Of a stretch of 64,000 nt of DNA, positions 19,050 through 28,204 are shown piece after piece. Source of the DNA: Gammaproteobacteria bacterium (GTDB lineage Bacteria > Pseudomonadota > Gammaproteobacteria > Ga0077536); NCBI GenBank assembly GCA_021773835.1, contig JAJFJQ010000070.1, forward strand, positions 114,213 through 178,212. Direction: 5' to 3'. The notes beneath the pieces were generated by a model, which saw only the letters and a list, made by a program, of their open reading frames with translations, made no database searches and was not told the DNA's origin. The stretch's first letter is position 1. Every line of letters begins with the position of its first letter. Both the position numbers and the translations under genes were made by a program.

Positions 19050-20183
19050 CTACTGAAATCGCGGCATCACTTTATCAGCGAATAACTCCAGCGACGCGTG
19101 GATTTGTGCCGGCTCGCTGATCCCTTGAGGTAGCAACAAAAACATTTCGTTGATTGGTACCGTTGCCGCCGCCTCTTCGATTTGGCGGCTCAGCGTGTCC
19201 GGTGATCCGATCAGTCGATTCACATTACCTTGACCAAATGCAGTCGGCCAAAGTTTCCAAAACCATTCCATGTCCTCGGCCCATTCCCGCGCACGCGCAT
19301 CGGTATCAGCGCAGATCATGAGCCCACCCCATGCGGCCTCAACACCAGGTTTGACCGTGTGCCCATAAACATTCTCGGCTTCCTCGCGATATCCGTCCCA
19401 CAGCACTTTGCACAGATCCATATCCGGCGCCAATACGATCGGTTTGCCAAGGTACTTGGCCCAAAACTTCGCCGTACGGAGCGACGCAGAAAATCCACCG
19501 TATAGCGGTGGATAGGGTTGCTGCACTGGCCGTGGCGCGATACCAATCTCGGAAATGTGCATATCCTCAGACACGCCCTGGCCATACTGATGGTAGACCG
19601 GATGATCGTGCGGGTTGACCATATCGGCCGGCGGGAACTGCCAGAATTGGCCATCGTGCGAAAAAGTATCGTTGGTTAATGCTTTGATCACGATATCGAC
19701 GTACTCGGAGAAATATTCCCGATTCGCCATATCAACCGGTCCGTTTTTGTTCCACGGACCTACAGCGCCCAATTCCGGCTGCACCTTAAAGTTTTCAACC
19801 CAGCGAGACTGGTAGCCGCGCACCAATCCCACCCCGAAGCGACCACCAAGCATGTTGTCCATGGTCGATATCGCTTCAGCCGTACGCAGGGGATTGTGCG
19901 CCGTTGACACGAATCCGCAGGTGATTACGCGCAGGCGCTCACTGTGCATCGCCAACCACATACCCATTAGCGTCGGGTCGTTACTTGCTTCGAAACCTTC
20001 TATCTGGAGGTGGTGTTCGGGATGGCCGAATCCGGCATAGCCAAGCTCGTCGGCGAGTTTCACGTATCCAGCTATCTCGTCGAGCATACGACGAAACAAC
20101 TTCGGATCCTTACCCGCCATACCGCGTTCAAGTTCTTTGCGGCGTCCGGCGGTGCAGTACATAAAGAGATTGAAATCGATCAT
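19050..20183 (-). CDS. LLM class flavin-dependent oxidoreductase
   Basis: A 377-residue luciferase-like TIM-barrel protein. Landmarks are FGHPEHHLQIEG, RLRVITCGFVSTAHNPLR, GGRFGVGLVRGYQSRW and RPVQQPYPPLYGGFSASLRT. Most similar in layout to the protein at 16720-17994 (shared HPEHHLQ and RGYQSRW phrases). Probably FMN-dependent with a separate reductase; none is adjacent. It converges on the sulfotransferase gene, with 37 bases between stops. The upstream 245 bases lead to a J-domain gene on the opposite strand. Confidence 0.87.
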   Translation of the reverse strand: MIDFNLFMYCTAGRRKELERGMAGKDPKLFRRMLDEIAGYVKLADELGYAGFGHPEHHLQIEGFEASNDPTLMGMWLAMHSERLRVITCGFVSTAHNPLRTAEAISTMDNMLGGRFGVGLVRGYQSRWVENFKVQPELGAVGPWNKNGPVDMANREYFSEYVDIVIKALTNDTFSHDGQFWQFPPADMVNPHDHPVYHQYGQGVSEDMHISEIGIAPRPVQQPYPPLYGGFSASLRTAKFWAKYLGKPIVLAPDMDLCKVLWDGYREEAENVYGHTVKPGVEAAWGGLMICADTDARAREWAEDMEWFWKLWPTAFGQGNVNRLIGSPDTLSRQIEEAAATVPINEMFLLLPQGISEPAQIHASLELFADKVMPRFQ

Positions 20184-20428
20184 TTTGCTGTGGTTTTCTC
20201 TGGTCCGTTCGCGACGGCATAGTATACGGGCGAACGGCAGATAATCGATATTTCGGGAAGAGAAATTTGCTCGATCCGCATGCGTGTGCCGGAGCGCAAC
20301 CTATTCGATGCTGGCGTTTCTGCGGGCTCAGGCCTCATCCGCAAGTTTTTGTGACACGCACATTAATTTCAGCCGACATTCGCCAACATCGAGATAAAGT
20401 TCCGTCCCGAGGGCCCGCTAACATCGCT

Positions 20429-20794
20429 ATGAGCTCCTCGAATACCCAGCGCAAGCGGAAGAAAAACCAGCGGAACTACTACCGTGTGCTGTTCGTACAG
20501 CCAGACGCCCCCATGGAAATCGTTCAATCCAGCTATCGGACTATTATGCAAAAATTGAAGGCGCATCCTGATCTTGGTGGCGATACGTGGAACGCGTCCG
20601 TTATAAACGAGGCCTACCAGACGCTTATCGACCCGGAGCTTCGTGCCGCCTACGATAAATTACTGTTTGCCAACAAAGACATTCAAATGCTCGCCTTGCA
20701 ATCCAACGCGCAACGTTATCAAGACATAAAAGACGCGACGGACTACGAAAGTTTTAGCGGGACGTGGCAGGAGTTTCGCCCGCAAAGGGCCTAA
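20429..20794 (+). CDS. Small J-domain (DnaJ-like) protein
   Basis: A 121-residue protein that is essentially one J-domain plus a short tail. NYYRVLFVQPDAPMEIVQSS forms helices I-II. The HPD tripeptide follows in KAHPDLGGD. INEAYQTLIDPELRAAYDKL is the usual helix III/IV end. It would stimulate the ATPase of an Hsp70. There is no Gly/Phe region, zinc finger or C-terminal substrate domain, so it is a class C type co-chaperone. The N-terminus is very basic (QRKRKKNQR). The ATG at 20429 is chosen because the longer frame upstream has no J-domain similarity. Its last four bases overlap the end of the convergent methyltransferase gene. Confidence 0.8.
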   Translation: MSSSNTQRKRKKNQRNYYRVLFVQPDAPMEIVQSSYRTIMQKLKAHPDLGGDTWNASVINEAYQTLIDPELRAAYDKLLFANKDIQMLALQSNAQRYQDIKDATDYESFSGTWQEFRPQRA

Positions 20795-21438
20795 CTCGAC
20801 TTGCGTGCGACGGTGGCGAATTGTTGGAACCGGATATCCATGGCCGTAAACAACAATGGGATATTGTAGAAAAGGGGCTTAATCGACCGAGTGGGAAAGA
20901 TTCCAACGTGTTGATCCACGGTGTAGCCTAAATTCTCGTACATATTTTTTATGCTTTTTTTGGTGAACCATCGTAGGTGCGTTCGATCTAGGATCCCTGC
21001 GTCTTTATATTCCCAATTTCCGTGGATCACTAAATTTTTCAGTACACGATGAAATCGCATATTCGGAATCGAGCTGATCACAACGCCACCGACCTTCAAT
21101 TTATTTCTAATAACCCGCAATACCGTGTAAGGGTCGACGAGATGTTCTAGCACGTCATTAAAATACACGACGTCAAAATAATCGTCCGGCAGCGAATCGA
21201 TATAATCCTCACACGGACCGATGAAAACTTTGTCGATCACCGCCTTCGATAGTTCTGCCTCTTTTTCGACAAGCTCAATCCCCCAAATCTGCGCACCTGT
21301 CTTTTCCTTGATTGCCGCCGCGAAAATACCCCTTCCGCAGCCGACTTCTAAAACGCAATTCGCCGTTTCGGGCAAAAATGCCAGCATTTCATTTCGCTCG
21401 TGGCCGAAATATTCGTCGGACTTGTTTGTGTAATCCAT
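20791..21438 (-). CDS. Class I SAM-dependent methyltransferase
   Basis: A 215-residue methyltransferase. Motif I is VLEVGCGRGIFAAAI, the acidic end of strand 2 is WGIELVE, and motif IV is FDVVYFNDVLEHLVDP, the pattern of Methyltransf_11/23 proteins found in glycan biosynthesis clusters. Its codon use is more A+T-rich than its neighbours, like the glycosyltransferase gene 28 bases upstream, with which it is probably co-transcribed. A sugar or lipid-linked sugar substrate is inferred from context only. Confidence 0.83.
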   Translation of the reverse strand: MDYTNKSDEYFGHERNEMLAFLPETANCVLEVGCGRGIFAAAIKEKTGAQIWGIELVEKEAELSKAVIDKVFIGPCEDYIDSLPDDYFDVVYFNDVLEHLVDPYTVLRVIRNKLKVGGVVISSIPNMRFHRVLKNLVIHGNWEYKDAGILDRTHLRWFTKKSIKNMYENLGYTVDQHVGIFPTRSIKPLFYNIPLLFTAMDIRFQQFATVARKSS

Positions 21439-21466
21439 AGAAACGTAATTCGGTTCGCGGCTCTAG

Positions 21467-22408
21467 CTATGGCTTCATCGAATAGACAAGAGAATTTCCA
21501 CCCTTCAACACGATGAGAAATGGCAACCGATACTTTTTCGGTTTGTAGATTGCTTTAATGCCGTACTTAACAAGCAACACCAATTTTATCGCCAGATAAT
21601 GCCAATGCGAATAATTTTTTTGAAGCACATACAGGTATGAAATTATCAATTCATTTTTCATGGCAATGTTAGCCGAACTCTTACCTTGGTAGTGAATAAA
21701 CGAAGAACCCGGGTAGAAGACGGTTGTATAGCCCTTTTGCTTTAAGCGCAGGCAGATATCCATTTCTTCGTAGAACAGAAAAATGTTGGGATCAAACCCG
21801 CCCGCCGCCTCGTATTTCTTCGTTTCGAAAAACATGAACGCGCCTGAAACCATATCAACTTCGAACGGCTTATCGAGATTCTCTAGTCCATATTTCTTTG
21901 CATAAAAACGTTGCGACGAAGACTCACCGAACAGGTGGTGCCCTAGTCCAATGAACTGGCGGGCGCTATATTCGAAGCGTCTGCCTCCTTCGTCAATCTG
22001 GTGCAAACCAAGCACGCCAATATTTTCTTCGGACCGAATGTAGGTGTACAGCTTTAGCAGCGAGTTCTCAGTGAGCACAGCATCATTATTGATAAACGCC
22101 AAATAGTCACCGGTGGCGAATTGGTAGCCTAGGTGATTACCTCCGCCAAAGCCCAGGTTCGATTTACTTTTAATCAGTACTACCTTCTTGTCTGCTAGTA
22201 GGCTCTCAAGCGCTTCAAGGTCGTGGGACTCAGAATTATTGTCGACAACAATAATTTCGAAATCCAAGCCCGCGGTGTGCTGGAAAATTGAATCTACGCA
22301 ACCACTGGTGTATTCAGAGGAATTAAAGTTAATGATGATGATTGAAACGTCCATGCCTAGCAATGCGTTATCTTCGTAGAGATTCCAGTTTCCTTCGACT
22401 TTTCTCAC
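21467..22408 (-). CDS. Family 2 glycosyltransferase (rhamnosyltransferase-like)
   Basis: A 313-residue GT-A fold glycosyltransferase. Strand 1 is VSIIIINFNSSEYTSGCV, the nucleotide-sugar contact region is FEIIVVDNNS, and the DXD-like metal site lies in FINNDAVL. DPNIFLFYEEMDICLRLKQKGY is the ED-x-D type catalytic region of rhamnosyl-type GT2 enzymes. A weak hydrophobic stretch near residues 270-285 may give membrane contact. The start is GTG 22408 with GGAG upstream; ATG 22354 (MDVSIIII) is an alternative. It lies in an A+T-rich patch with the methyltransferase gene and opposite an SGNH hydrolase gene, suggesting polysaccharide or glycolipid work and possible horizontal origin. Confidence 0.87.
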   Translation of the reverse strand: MRKVEGNWNLYEDNALLGMDVSIIIINFNSSEYTSGCVDSIFQHTAGLDFEIIVVDNNSESHDLEALESLLADKKVVLIKSKSNLGFGGGNHLGYQFATGDYLAFINNDAVLTENSLLKLYTYIRSEENIGVLGLHQIDEGGRRFEYSARQFIGLGHHLFGESSSQRFYAKKYGLENLDKPFEVDMVSGAFMFFETKKYEAAGGFDPNIFLFYEEMDICLRLKQKGYTTVFYPGSSFIHYQGKSSANIAMKNELIISYLYVLQKNYSHWHYLAIKLVLLVKYGIKAIYKPKKYRLPFLIVLKGGNSLVYSMKP

Positions 22409-22533
22409 GCCGCTCCGCTGCCACGTTTCACGCGATACCCGGCATCTTAATGTCGTATGATCACGAACGACACAAGTCTACTAACTTTTTGTCGCCATGA
22501 AACACAAAGACTGTCGAGCTTAGGGCACCGCAG

Positions 22534-23706
22534 ATGCGATCGCGAGCGAAAATCGTCCTGTACTCTCTACTCCCGGCTCTGGTCATCGTGGGCGCTGGCG
22601 GCCTTGGATTTCTGCTAGGGCGTTTCTCCCTAATCAATCCTATTGCCGGCGAAATCGGCACGGTTTCGCGGGCATATACGCTCGGCAATTTACTCGACGC
22701 CGATGAAAAATCGGCACTGTCTAGCGTTTACCTGGAAGACAATTTGTCGCGCACGCCGCTCGATGGCATTGCATGGGCTATTGCGAATGTTCCCACACCA
22801 TTTCTCGGCAACGGCCCGATGCCTGGTGAACATGCCAACGCCACCATCAACAATATGCAGTTTCGCAGACGCACTGAGATCGCGATACCGAAGCCGGCGG
22901 GTACGTTTCGCATAATGCTAACGGGCGGATCTACTGCGTTCGGCTCTGGCGCACCGGCGCAAGACAAAACGATCGGCGGTATTCTAGAGAAGCTGTTAGC
23001 AGTTACACCACCGAGTGGGTCGATACTGCGTTACGAGGTCGTGACCGCCGCCAATCCGGCTTGGGCTTCGACTCACGAACGGATCCTGATCGAAAATCGG
23101 CTGTCTGAGCTACAGCCCGATCTCGTCATCTCATTTTCCGGAAATAATGACGTGCATTGGGGCCAAGCTGGAAACAACGTTCTTTGGTTTAGATCCTACG
23201 CAGATGAACATTATTTCCGCTTGATTAGCAAAGCATACGAATACGCTGGTCGAGGCCCGTTGCCGGACGTTACCCAGACCAGCGCAGTACCGGTACCACC
23301 GGTAATCGTCTCGAGTAGGCTACTTAAAAATGTCCGGCTCAGTTGGTTTGCTTTAAATCAGCACGCGATCCCGCATCTGTTCATACTGCAACCAAGCCTC
23401 GCTGTCACAAGTAAGAAACTAACCACTAGAGAGCAGACTGTATTGGATTCGCGCATCGAGGATCACACCGATCACGTGGCCTATTTTCGCGCCTGCTATC
23501 GGCTGATCAACAGCGCGTTACAGAGCTTCGATGCCGATGGCTATAGATTCATCAACATGGCTGGGATCTTTGACGAACTGCAGGCCGACAACGAGCTATT
23601 TATTGATTCCTATCACTTCGGCGATAAAGGTAACGAGATAATTGCGCAGCACATCTACGCCGCACTCCGCGATCTCCTAACGCAGCTCGAAAATATCGGG
23701 TCGTGA
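22534..23706 (+). CDS. SGNH/GDSL-type hydrolase, membrane-anchored
   Basis: A 390-residue protein with an N-terminal signal anchor (VLYSLLPALVIVGAGGLGFLL). The SGNH hydrolase blocks follow. Block I is LTGGSTAFGSG near residue 130, with the nucleophile Ser. Block III is SFSGNNDVHW. Block V, DSYHFGDKGN near the C-terminus, supplies the Asp-His pair. Such proteins are esterases, often removing or adding O-acetyl groups on extracellular polysaccharides. The adjacent glycosyltransferase and methyltransferase genes support that role. The active site would lie in the periplasm. It converges on the molybdenum hydroxylase gene with two bases between stops. Confidence 0.82.
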   Translation: MRSRAKIVLYSLLPALVIVGAGGLGFLLGRFSLINPIAGEIGTVSRAYTLGNLLDADEKSALSSVYLEDNLSRTPLDGIAWAIANVPTPFLGNGPMPGEHANATINNMQFRRRTEIAIPKPAGTFRIMLTGGSTAFGSGAPAQDKTIGGILEKLLAVTPPSGSILRYEVVTAANPAWASTHERILIENRLSELQPDLVISFSGNNDVHWGQAGNNVLWFRSYADEHYFRLISKAYEYAGRGPLPDVTQTSAVPVPPVIVSSRLLKNVRLSWFALNQHAIPHLFILQPSLAVTSKKLTTREQTVLDSRIEDHTDHVAYFRACYRLINSALQSFDADGYRFINMAGIFDELQADNELFIDSYHFGDKGNEIIAQHIYAALRDLLTQLENIGS

Positions 23707-23708
23707 CA

Positions 23709-26459
23709 TCATCGCGGAGATGCGGCGGATTGAATTGCCTTGAGCACCCTATCAGGCGTTGCTGGAAGCTTGCACATCCACGCACCACAGGCATCGTGGA
23801 TTGCATTTAAGATGGCCGGTGCCGTCGGGATCAACACATGCTCGCCCAAGCCTTTAGCGCCGAACGGGCCAAGCGCATCGGGCTCCTCAATCAGTATGAT
23901 ATCGATATTCGGAATGTCACCAAATGTCGGTATCAAATAGTCGTGGAGGTTGTTTGATTTACCCGGAATAAATTCCTCCATCAAGGCCATACCGAGACCT
24001 TGCGCGATACCACCCTCAATTTGTCCCTCTGCAAGTACCGGATTAATCGTTCGACCGACATCGTGTGCGGCCTGAATTTCAACGGCCTTTACCGTGCCAA
24101 GCTCGATATCAACATCAACCACCGCTAACTGTGCGCCGAACCCAAACGTTGCAAACGGTTCACCTTGTCCATTTTCGTCGAGAGCAATAGTTGGTGGATC
24201 GAACGTCGCTTCACCGACCAACACCAGACCCTCGTCGTCCGCCGGTAGGCACGACAAATCTAAGGTATCAGTGGTGCTGGACAGAGATAGCTTATCGCCG
24301 CTCAATGCCAACCTACCTTCGTCTCCGTGACCTACGCGGGATAAGATTTGTCGCCTTAAATCACTCCCCGCCAGAAAGGCCGCCTTGCCGGAAACAAATG
24401 TTTGCCGTGAAGCGGAGGTCTTACCCGCGTCTTGCGTTCGGTCTGTGTCAGCCGAGACGAGGTCAAAATGCTTGAGGTCGAGCCCAAGCGCATCGCTACA
24501 GATTTGGCTGATGACCGTATTCGCGCCTTGTCCAATATCGACTGCGCCTTGAAACAATACCACCCGCCCAGTACGACTGAGACCAACCCGGATCGTTGAC
24601 GGATTGGGAATGCTGGTGCTGCCACAACCGTACCAACAACTCGCGACACCGATCCCGCGCCGTAGGCGCTGAGGGCGCTCCCGATTAACACGGTCAATTT
24701 CATGTTGCAGCTTCCGCCAGCGTGGTGCTAGTGCGCTGAGACACTGACGGATCCCAACCCCTTGCGAAAAGACTTGGCCGCATACCGTCGGCATGCCGTT
24801 GTCGAGCGCGTTCAACAAACGAAATTCGAGGCGATCCATGTCCAACTTGCGCGCCAACTGGTCAAACAATAATTCTTGTGCGATTGCGGACTGCGGTACA
24901 CCGAATCCGCGGAACGCACCCGAAGGGGCTGAGTTAGTATGGATGCCAATTGAGCGTGCATGATAGGCTGGCGTGTAATAAGGACCACTCGCATGCACCG
25001 GTACGCGATTGCCAACGGTCGGCCCGAATGAGGCGTAGGCACCCGTATTAAAGTCCCCGGCAAACTCCATTGCGGTTAATTTGCCGTCCGCCGCAGCGCC
25101 GATCCGCGCGCGTATCTTGCTTGGGTGGCGCTTTGTCGTCGAGGCCATCGACTCGGGACGGGTATAGGTCATTCGAACGGGTTTGCGTAGTTGCCAGGCT
25201 GCCACTGCCACGAACGGTTGGAACGAGAGATCAAGCTTACTACCAAAACCGCCGCCCACGGCGCTCGGCACGATGCGCACCGCACTCCCGTCAATGTTAA
25301 GGATCCGCGCGAGTTCAATCAGATCGCCGTGGGGCGCCTGAGTGCAACCGTGAACCTCGATGCGATCGCCGACCCGCATTGCAAACCCGGCTTCGGGTTC
25401 GATGTAGGCATGTTCCACAAAACCGGTTTCAAAATCGCCTTCAACGATCACACTTGCTTTGTTAAACCCTTGCTCAAGATTGCCACGCTGAACAAGACCG
25501 GTGGTCAGCTGGTTGCCGCTGCGTCCTGAATGGATAAGCGCTGCGTCAGATCGTCGTGCCTCCGCGACCGTCATCGCCGGGCGCAACTCGGTGTAGTGGA
25601 TCGGAAAGTCGGCGAGATCGATTACCGCCATCGCTTCCGGATCGCCGACCACCGCCGCAATCGCCTCACCCAAAAAGCGCGCTTCATCAACCGCAAATAC
25701 CGGTTGGTCGCGAAATGCTGGCAGGACGCCAAAGCTGTTCTCGCCTGGAATATCATCGGCGGTGAGAACCGCCGCTACACCCGGGTGTGAAGACACAAAG
25801 CCCTCGATATCGCCGATTGCAAATCGGGCTCGGTGATACGGTGATCGCACCACCTTTAAAACCAAACACTGTTCCGGTGCGATATCGTCCCCGAATGCAT
25901 CCTTGCCGCGGATTTTCGCCACGCCATCGAGTCGAGGTACCGGCTGACCCACGCTGGCAACACCCTCGGATCGCTTTGTTTCATGGACAAAATCACTGGC
26001 GCGGCAGACCGCTTGGACGATCTTGCGATAGCCTGTACAGCGACATAAGACGCCGCTAAGCGCGTCTTCGACGTCGCGCTCTGATGGCCGCGCATTTTCC
26101 TCGAGTAGCGCGGCGGCGCTGATCAACATACCGGGCGTACAGATCCCACATTGGGCGGCACCATGAACATGGAACGCGCGTTGCAATCGCTCGATCATCG
26201 GCGACCAAGACGCCAATCCCTCGATCGTGACGACCTCTGCACCACCAACACGAGCGATTGGGACCATACACGCGCACACGAGTTGCCTATTCAGCAATAC
26301 CGAGCAGGCACCGCAGTCGCCCGCATCACAACCGATTTTTGTGCCCCATTGGTTGAGTTGTCCACGTAAAACATCACTCAATCGCGCCGCTGGATCCGCT
26401 TCAACGAAAACGTTCTGCCCGTTCAATAATAGTTCGCAGCGTCGATGCTTGGGGCTCAC
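23709..26459 (-). CDS. Molybdenum hydroxylase, fused [2Fe-2S] and molybdopterin subunits (xanthine dehydrogenase family)
   Basis: A 916-residue protein combining the small iron-sulfur subunit and the large catalytic subunit of the xanthine dehydrogenase/aldehyde oxidase family. The plant-type cluster is C44, C49, C52 and C62/C64; the second is C104, C107, C139 and C141 (QCGICTPG and CRCTGY). From residue about 165 the aldehyde-oxidase hammerhead and molybdopterin-binding domains follow, with GGGFGSK and the catalytic Glu in GAKGLGEHVLIP near the C-terminus. It would hydroxylate an N-heterocycle or aldehyde with water as oxygen donor. Its start overlaps the stop of the FAD subunit gene in ATGA, so they are one operon. 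No XdhC-type cofactor-insertion gene is in the window. Substrate unknown. Confidence 0.9.
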   Translation of the reverse strand: MSPKHRRCELLLNGQNVFVEADPAARLSDVLRGQLNQWGTKIGCDAGDCGACSVLLNRQLVCACMVPIARVGGAEVVTIEGLASWSPMIERLQRAFHVHGAAQCGICTPGMLISAAALLEENARPSERDVEDALSGVLCRCTGYRKIVQAVCRASDFVHETKRSEGVASVGQPVPRLDGVAKIRGKDAFGDDIAPEQCLVLKVVRSPYHRARFAIGDIEGFVSSHPGVAAVLTADDIPGENSFGVLPAFRDQPVFAVDEARFLGEAIAAVVGDPEAMAVIDLADFPIHYTELRPAMTVAEARRSDAALIHSGRSGNQLTTGLVQRGNLEQGFNKASVIVEGDFETGFVEHAYIEPEAGFAMRVGDRIEVHGCTQAPHGDLIELARILNIDGSAVRIVPSAVGGGFGSKLDLSFQPFVAVAAWQLRKPVRMTYTRPESMASTTKRHPSKIRARIGAAADGKLTAMEFAGDFNTGAYASFGPTVGNRVPVHASGPYYTPAYHARSIGIHTNSAPSGAFRGFGVPQSAIAQELLFDQLARKLDMDRLEFRLLNALDNGMPTVCGQVFSQGVGIRQCLSALAPRWRKLQHEIDRVNRERPQRLRRGIGVASCWYGCGSTSIPNPSTIRVGLSRTGRVVLFQGAVDIGQGANTVISQICSDALGLDLKHFDLVSADTDRTQDAGKTSASRQTFVSGKAAFLAGSDLRRQILSRVGHGDEGRLALSGDKLSLSSTTDTLDLSCLPADDEGLVLVGEATFDPPTIALDENGQGEPFATFGFGAQLAVVDVDIELGTVKAVEIQAAHDVGRTINPVLAEGQIEGGIAQGLGMALMEEFIPGKSNNLHDYLIPTFGDIPNIDIILIEEPDALGPFGAKGLGEHVLIPTAPAILNAIHDACGAWMCKLPATPDRVLKAIQSAASPR

Positions 26460-27298
26460 TGTTCACACTCGATGCAGCTGGCGACGGTTCGTCGCACCAG
26501 CGTTACGGCCGCTTGAACACGGTAGTCAGCCGACCCGCGAATGTCATCGATAGGGTGCAATTCGGGCATCGCTTCACGGTTAATAGCACGCTCGATGTCT
26601 GGACCTAGCGGGAGCCCAATCAGCACCCGCTCAAGTGTACTTAAGCGGCACGCGACGGCAGAACAAGACCCAACCGCGATACGTGCGCTGGTGATGCGAT
26701 CAAAATCGTCGACAACGATTTGCGCGGCGACCATGGCAATAGAAATCACGAGATATTTACGTCCGCCGAGTTTTAAGAAATGGGTTTTCGTGTGTTCGTG
26801 TTGACGCGGGATCAAGATCGCCGTCGCGATTTCATCGGCACGTAAGGCCGTACGCCGATTGCCGAGCACAAACTCCGACAGACACAATTCGCGCGTCCCG
26901 CGGGCCGAACACAACTCAACCTTCGCATCGAGAACTAATAATGCGGGCACACCGTCCGCTGCGGGTGACGCATTGCATAGATTTCCAACAATGCTCGCGA
27001 CATTTTGGATCTGGACCGAGCCTAGCTCGCGCGCCGCAAGTCTCAAGCCGTCGAAGGCAGCCGGCAGAGCGTGCTGCAGCAGCTGTGTCCACGTTACTAG
27101 CGCGCCGATCCGCCAATTAGAATCCGTTGCTTGAATGCCATCCAGGCCGTGGACGCGTGATATATCGAGCAGGTTCGAACGAACCGGAACCCCGACTGCG
27201 GCCGGATAGATATCCGTGCCGCCTGCGATGATCTGCCAATCGCCCGATGCGCGTAAATTCAACGCGTCTTCTAAGTTATCCGGCAGCGCGTAAGACAT
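26456..27298 (-). CDS. FAD-binding subunit of molybdenum hydroxylase
   Basis: A 280-residue protein of the CO dehydrogenase/xanthine dehydrogenase FAD-subunit family. The FAD loops IAGGTDIYP (residues about 24-32) and SIVGNLCNASPAADGVPALL are present, followed by the CO-deh flavoprotein C-terminal domain. It would pass electrons from the iron-sulfur clusters of the fused partner at 23709-26459 to NAD+ or another acceptor. It is the first gene of the pair and overlaps its partner by four bases. Upstream lies a 426-base gap with a broken repeat. Confidence 0.9.
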   Translation of the reverse strand: MSYALPDNLEDALNLRASGDWQIIAGGTDIYPAAVGVPVRSNLLDISRVHGLDGIQATDSNWRIGALVTWTQLLQHALPAAFDGLRLAARELGSVQIQNVASIVGNLCNASPAADGVPALLVLDAKVELCSARGTRELCLSEFVLGNRRTALRADEIATAILIPRQHEHTKTHFLKLGGRKYLVISIAMVAAQIVVDDFDRITSARIAVGSCSAVACRLSTLERVLIGLPLGPDIERAINREAMPELHPIDDIRGSADYRVQAAVTLVRRTVASCIECEQ

Positions 27299-27306
27299 TA
27301 GCGTAT

Positions 27307-27403
27307 AAAAATCGGGTCAGATACACATTTGCGACGGCGAGTTATCGCGCGATACACGTCGTGGCTGCAGCTTCTGAGAAAAAATGTCTCCGACCCCATT
27401 TTT
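27307..27403. repeat. Degenerate inverted-repeat element related to the 51-57 kb palindromes
   Basis: Two arms face each other about 47 bases apart: 27307-27331 (core ATCGGGTCAGATACACATTTG) is shown here by its parts GGGTCAGATAC and CATTTG, and 27379-27403 carries ATGTCTCCGACCCCATTT. Their cores resemble GGGTCGGTGACAAATG and its complement in the palindromes at 51.5, 55.3, 56.1 and 57.1 kb, but with several changes. The rest of the 27299-27724 gap shows no gene: a minus-strand frame at 27568-27768 has no recognisable similarity. Confidence 0.35.
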
Positions 27404-27724
27404 CAGATGCCCGACCAATAGTGAAACATAATTTAGCCGGTAAACGTCACAGGCGCATAGATGAATGACAAGACTACAATTTTCCTGCATGAATTTACCT
27501 AGTTAAGGGATAAATATCGCGGGAATTTCCCTAGCGATTTGCGGCGACTGTCACGCCTCCGGCTATTTCAAGTCATTGTAAGGTACCGAGTTTTTGCGCC
27601 ATTTCGCGGTCGTGTTGCTTGTTCGCGACCAGCAATTGTGACAACATTTCGCACCACAATTAGGTCCGCCGCCTGACCAACCGTCAACTGAATCGGTGGC
27701 CAAAACAACGATAGGATGAGTGAA

Positions 27725-28204
27725 ATGAACAAAACTGCCACCCAATCTGATTTGAGCAGAACGCCCAATTTTCTCTACGACACGAGTTCTGTCGAGTGGC
27801 GCGACTTTATTACCGAGGGCTGCTACTACCGGCTTCTCAATGTCGATGTAGCGGCCAAACAAGCAGACATGCTGGTGAAGTTCGAACCCAACAGCCAGTG
27901 CATGTATCACCGTCATGCGGCAACAACGACAACGATGGTGTTGCAAGGTGAGCTCCGGGTACGCGAGCAGACCGACAATGGTGAGCTTATCAACGTTAAA
28001 CCCGCAGGAAGCTACTCAATTGGCGGTGAGGGCGAAGTTCACATCGAGGGCAGCGGCGATGAAACCGCAATCATTTATTTCAGCATGCGTACGGAAGGCG
28101 ACATTATCTACGAACTACTCAATCCCGATCTGACCTTGCGCAAGAGCATCACTGTTGCGGATTTCGACCGCGATTGGCGCGAGAAGTGGCCGGCTAGCGA
28201 GTAA
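27725..28204 (+). CDS. Single-domain cupin protein
   Basis: A protein of about 159 residues with one cupin barrel. The metal motif begins CMYHRHAATTTTMVLQGEL, giving the H-x-H and downstream Glu of a mononuclear iron or zinc site. Related proteins include 2,4'-dihydroxyacetophenone dioxygenase-like and ChrR-like cupins; the function is not fixed by sequence. An ATG also exists at 27716, but 27725 has AGGA at a better distance (eight bases). The gene ends inside the 3' end of the convergent sterol-desaturase-like gene (11-base overlap of tails). Confidence 0.75.
   Translation: MNKTATQSDLSRTPNFLYDTSSVEWRDFITEGCYYRLLNVDVAAKQADMLVKFEPNSQCMYHRHAATTTTMVLQGELRVREQTDNGELINVKPAGSYSIGGEGEVHIEGSGDETAIIYFSMRTEGDIIYELLNPDLTLRKSITVADFDRDWREKWPASE

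Noticed and set aside
27568..27946. Minus-strand frames overlapping the cupin gene start
   Set aside because: They lack ribosome binding sites, overlap the cupin gene and show no family similarity.
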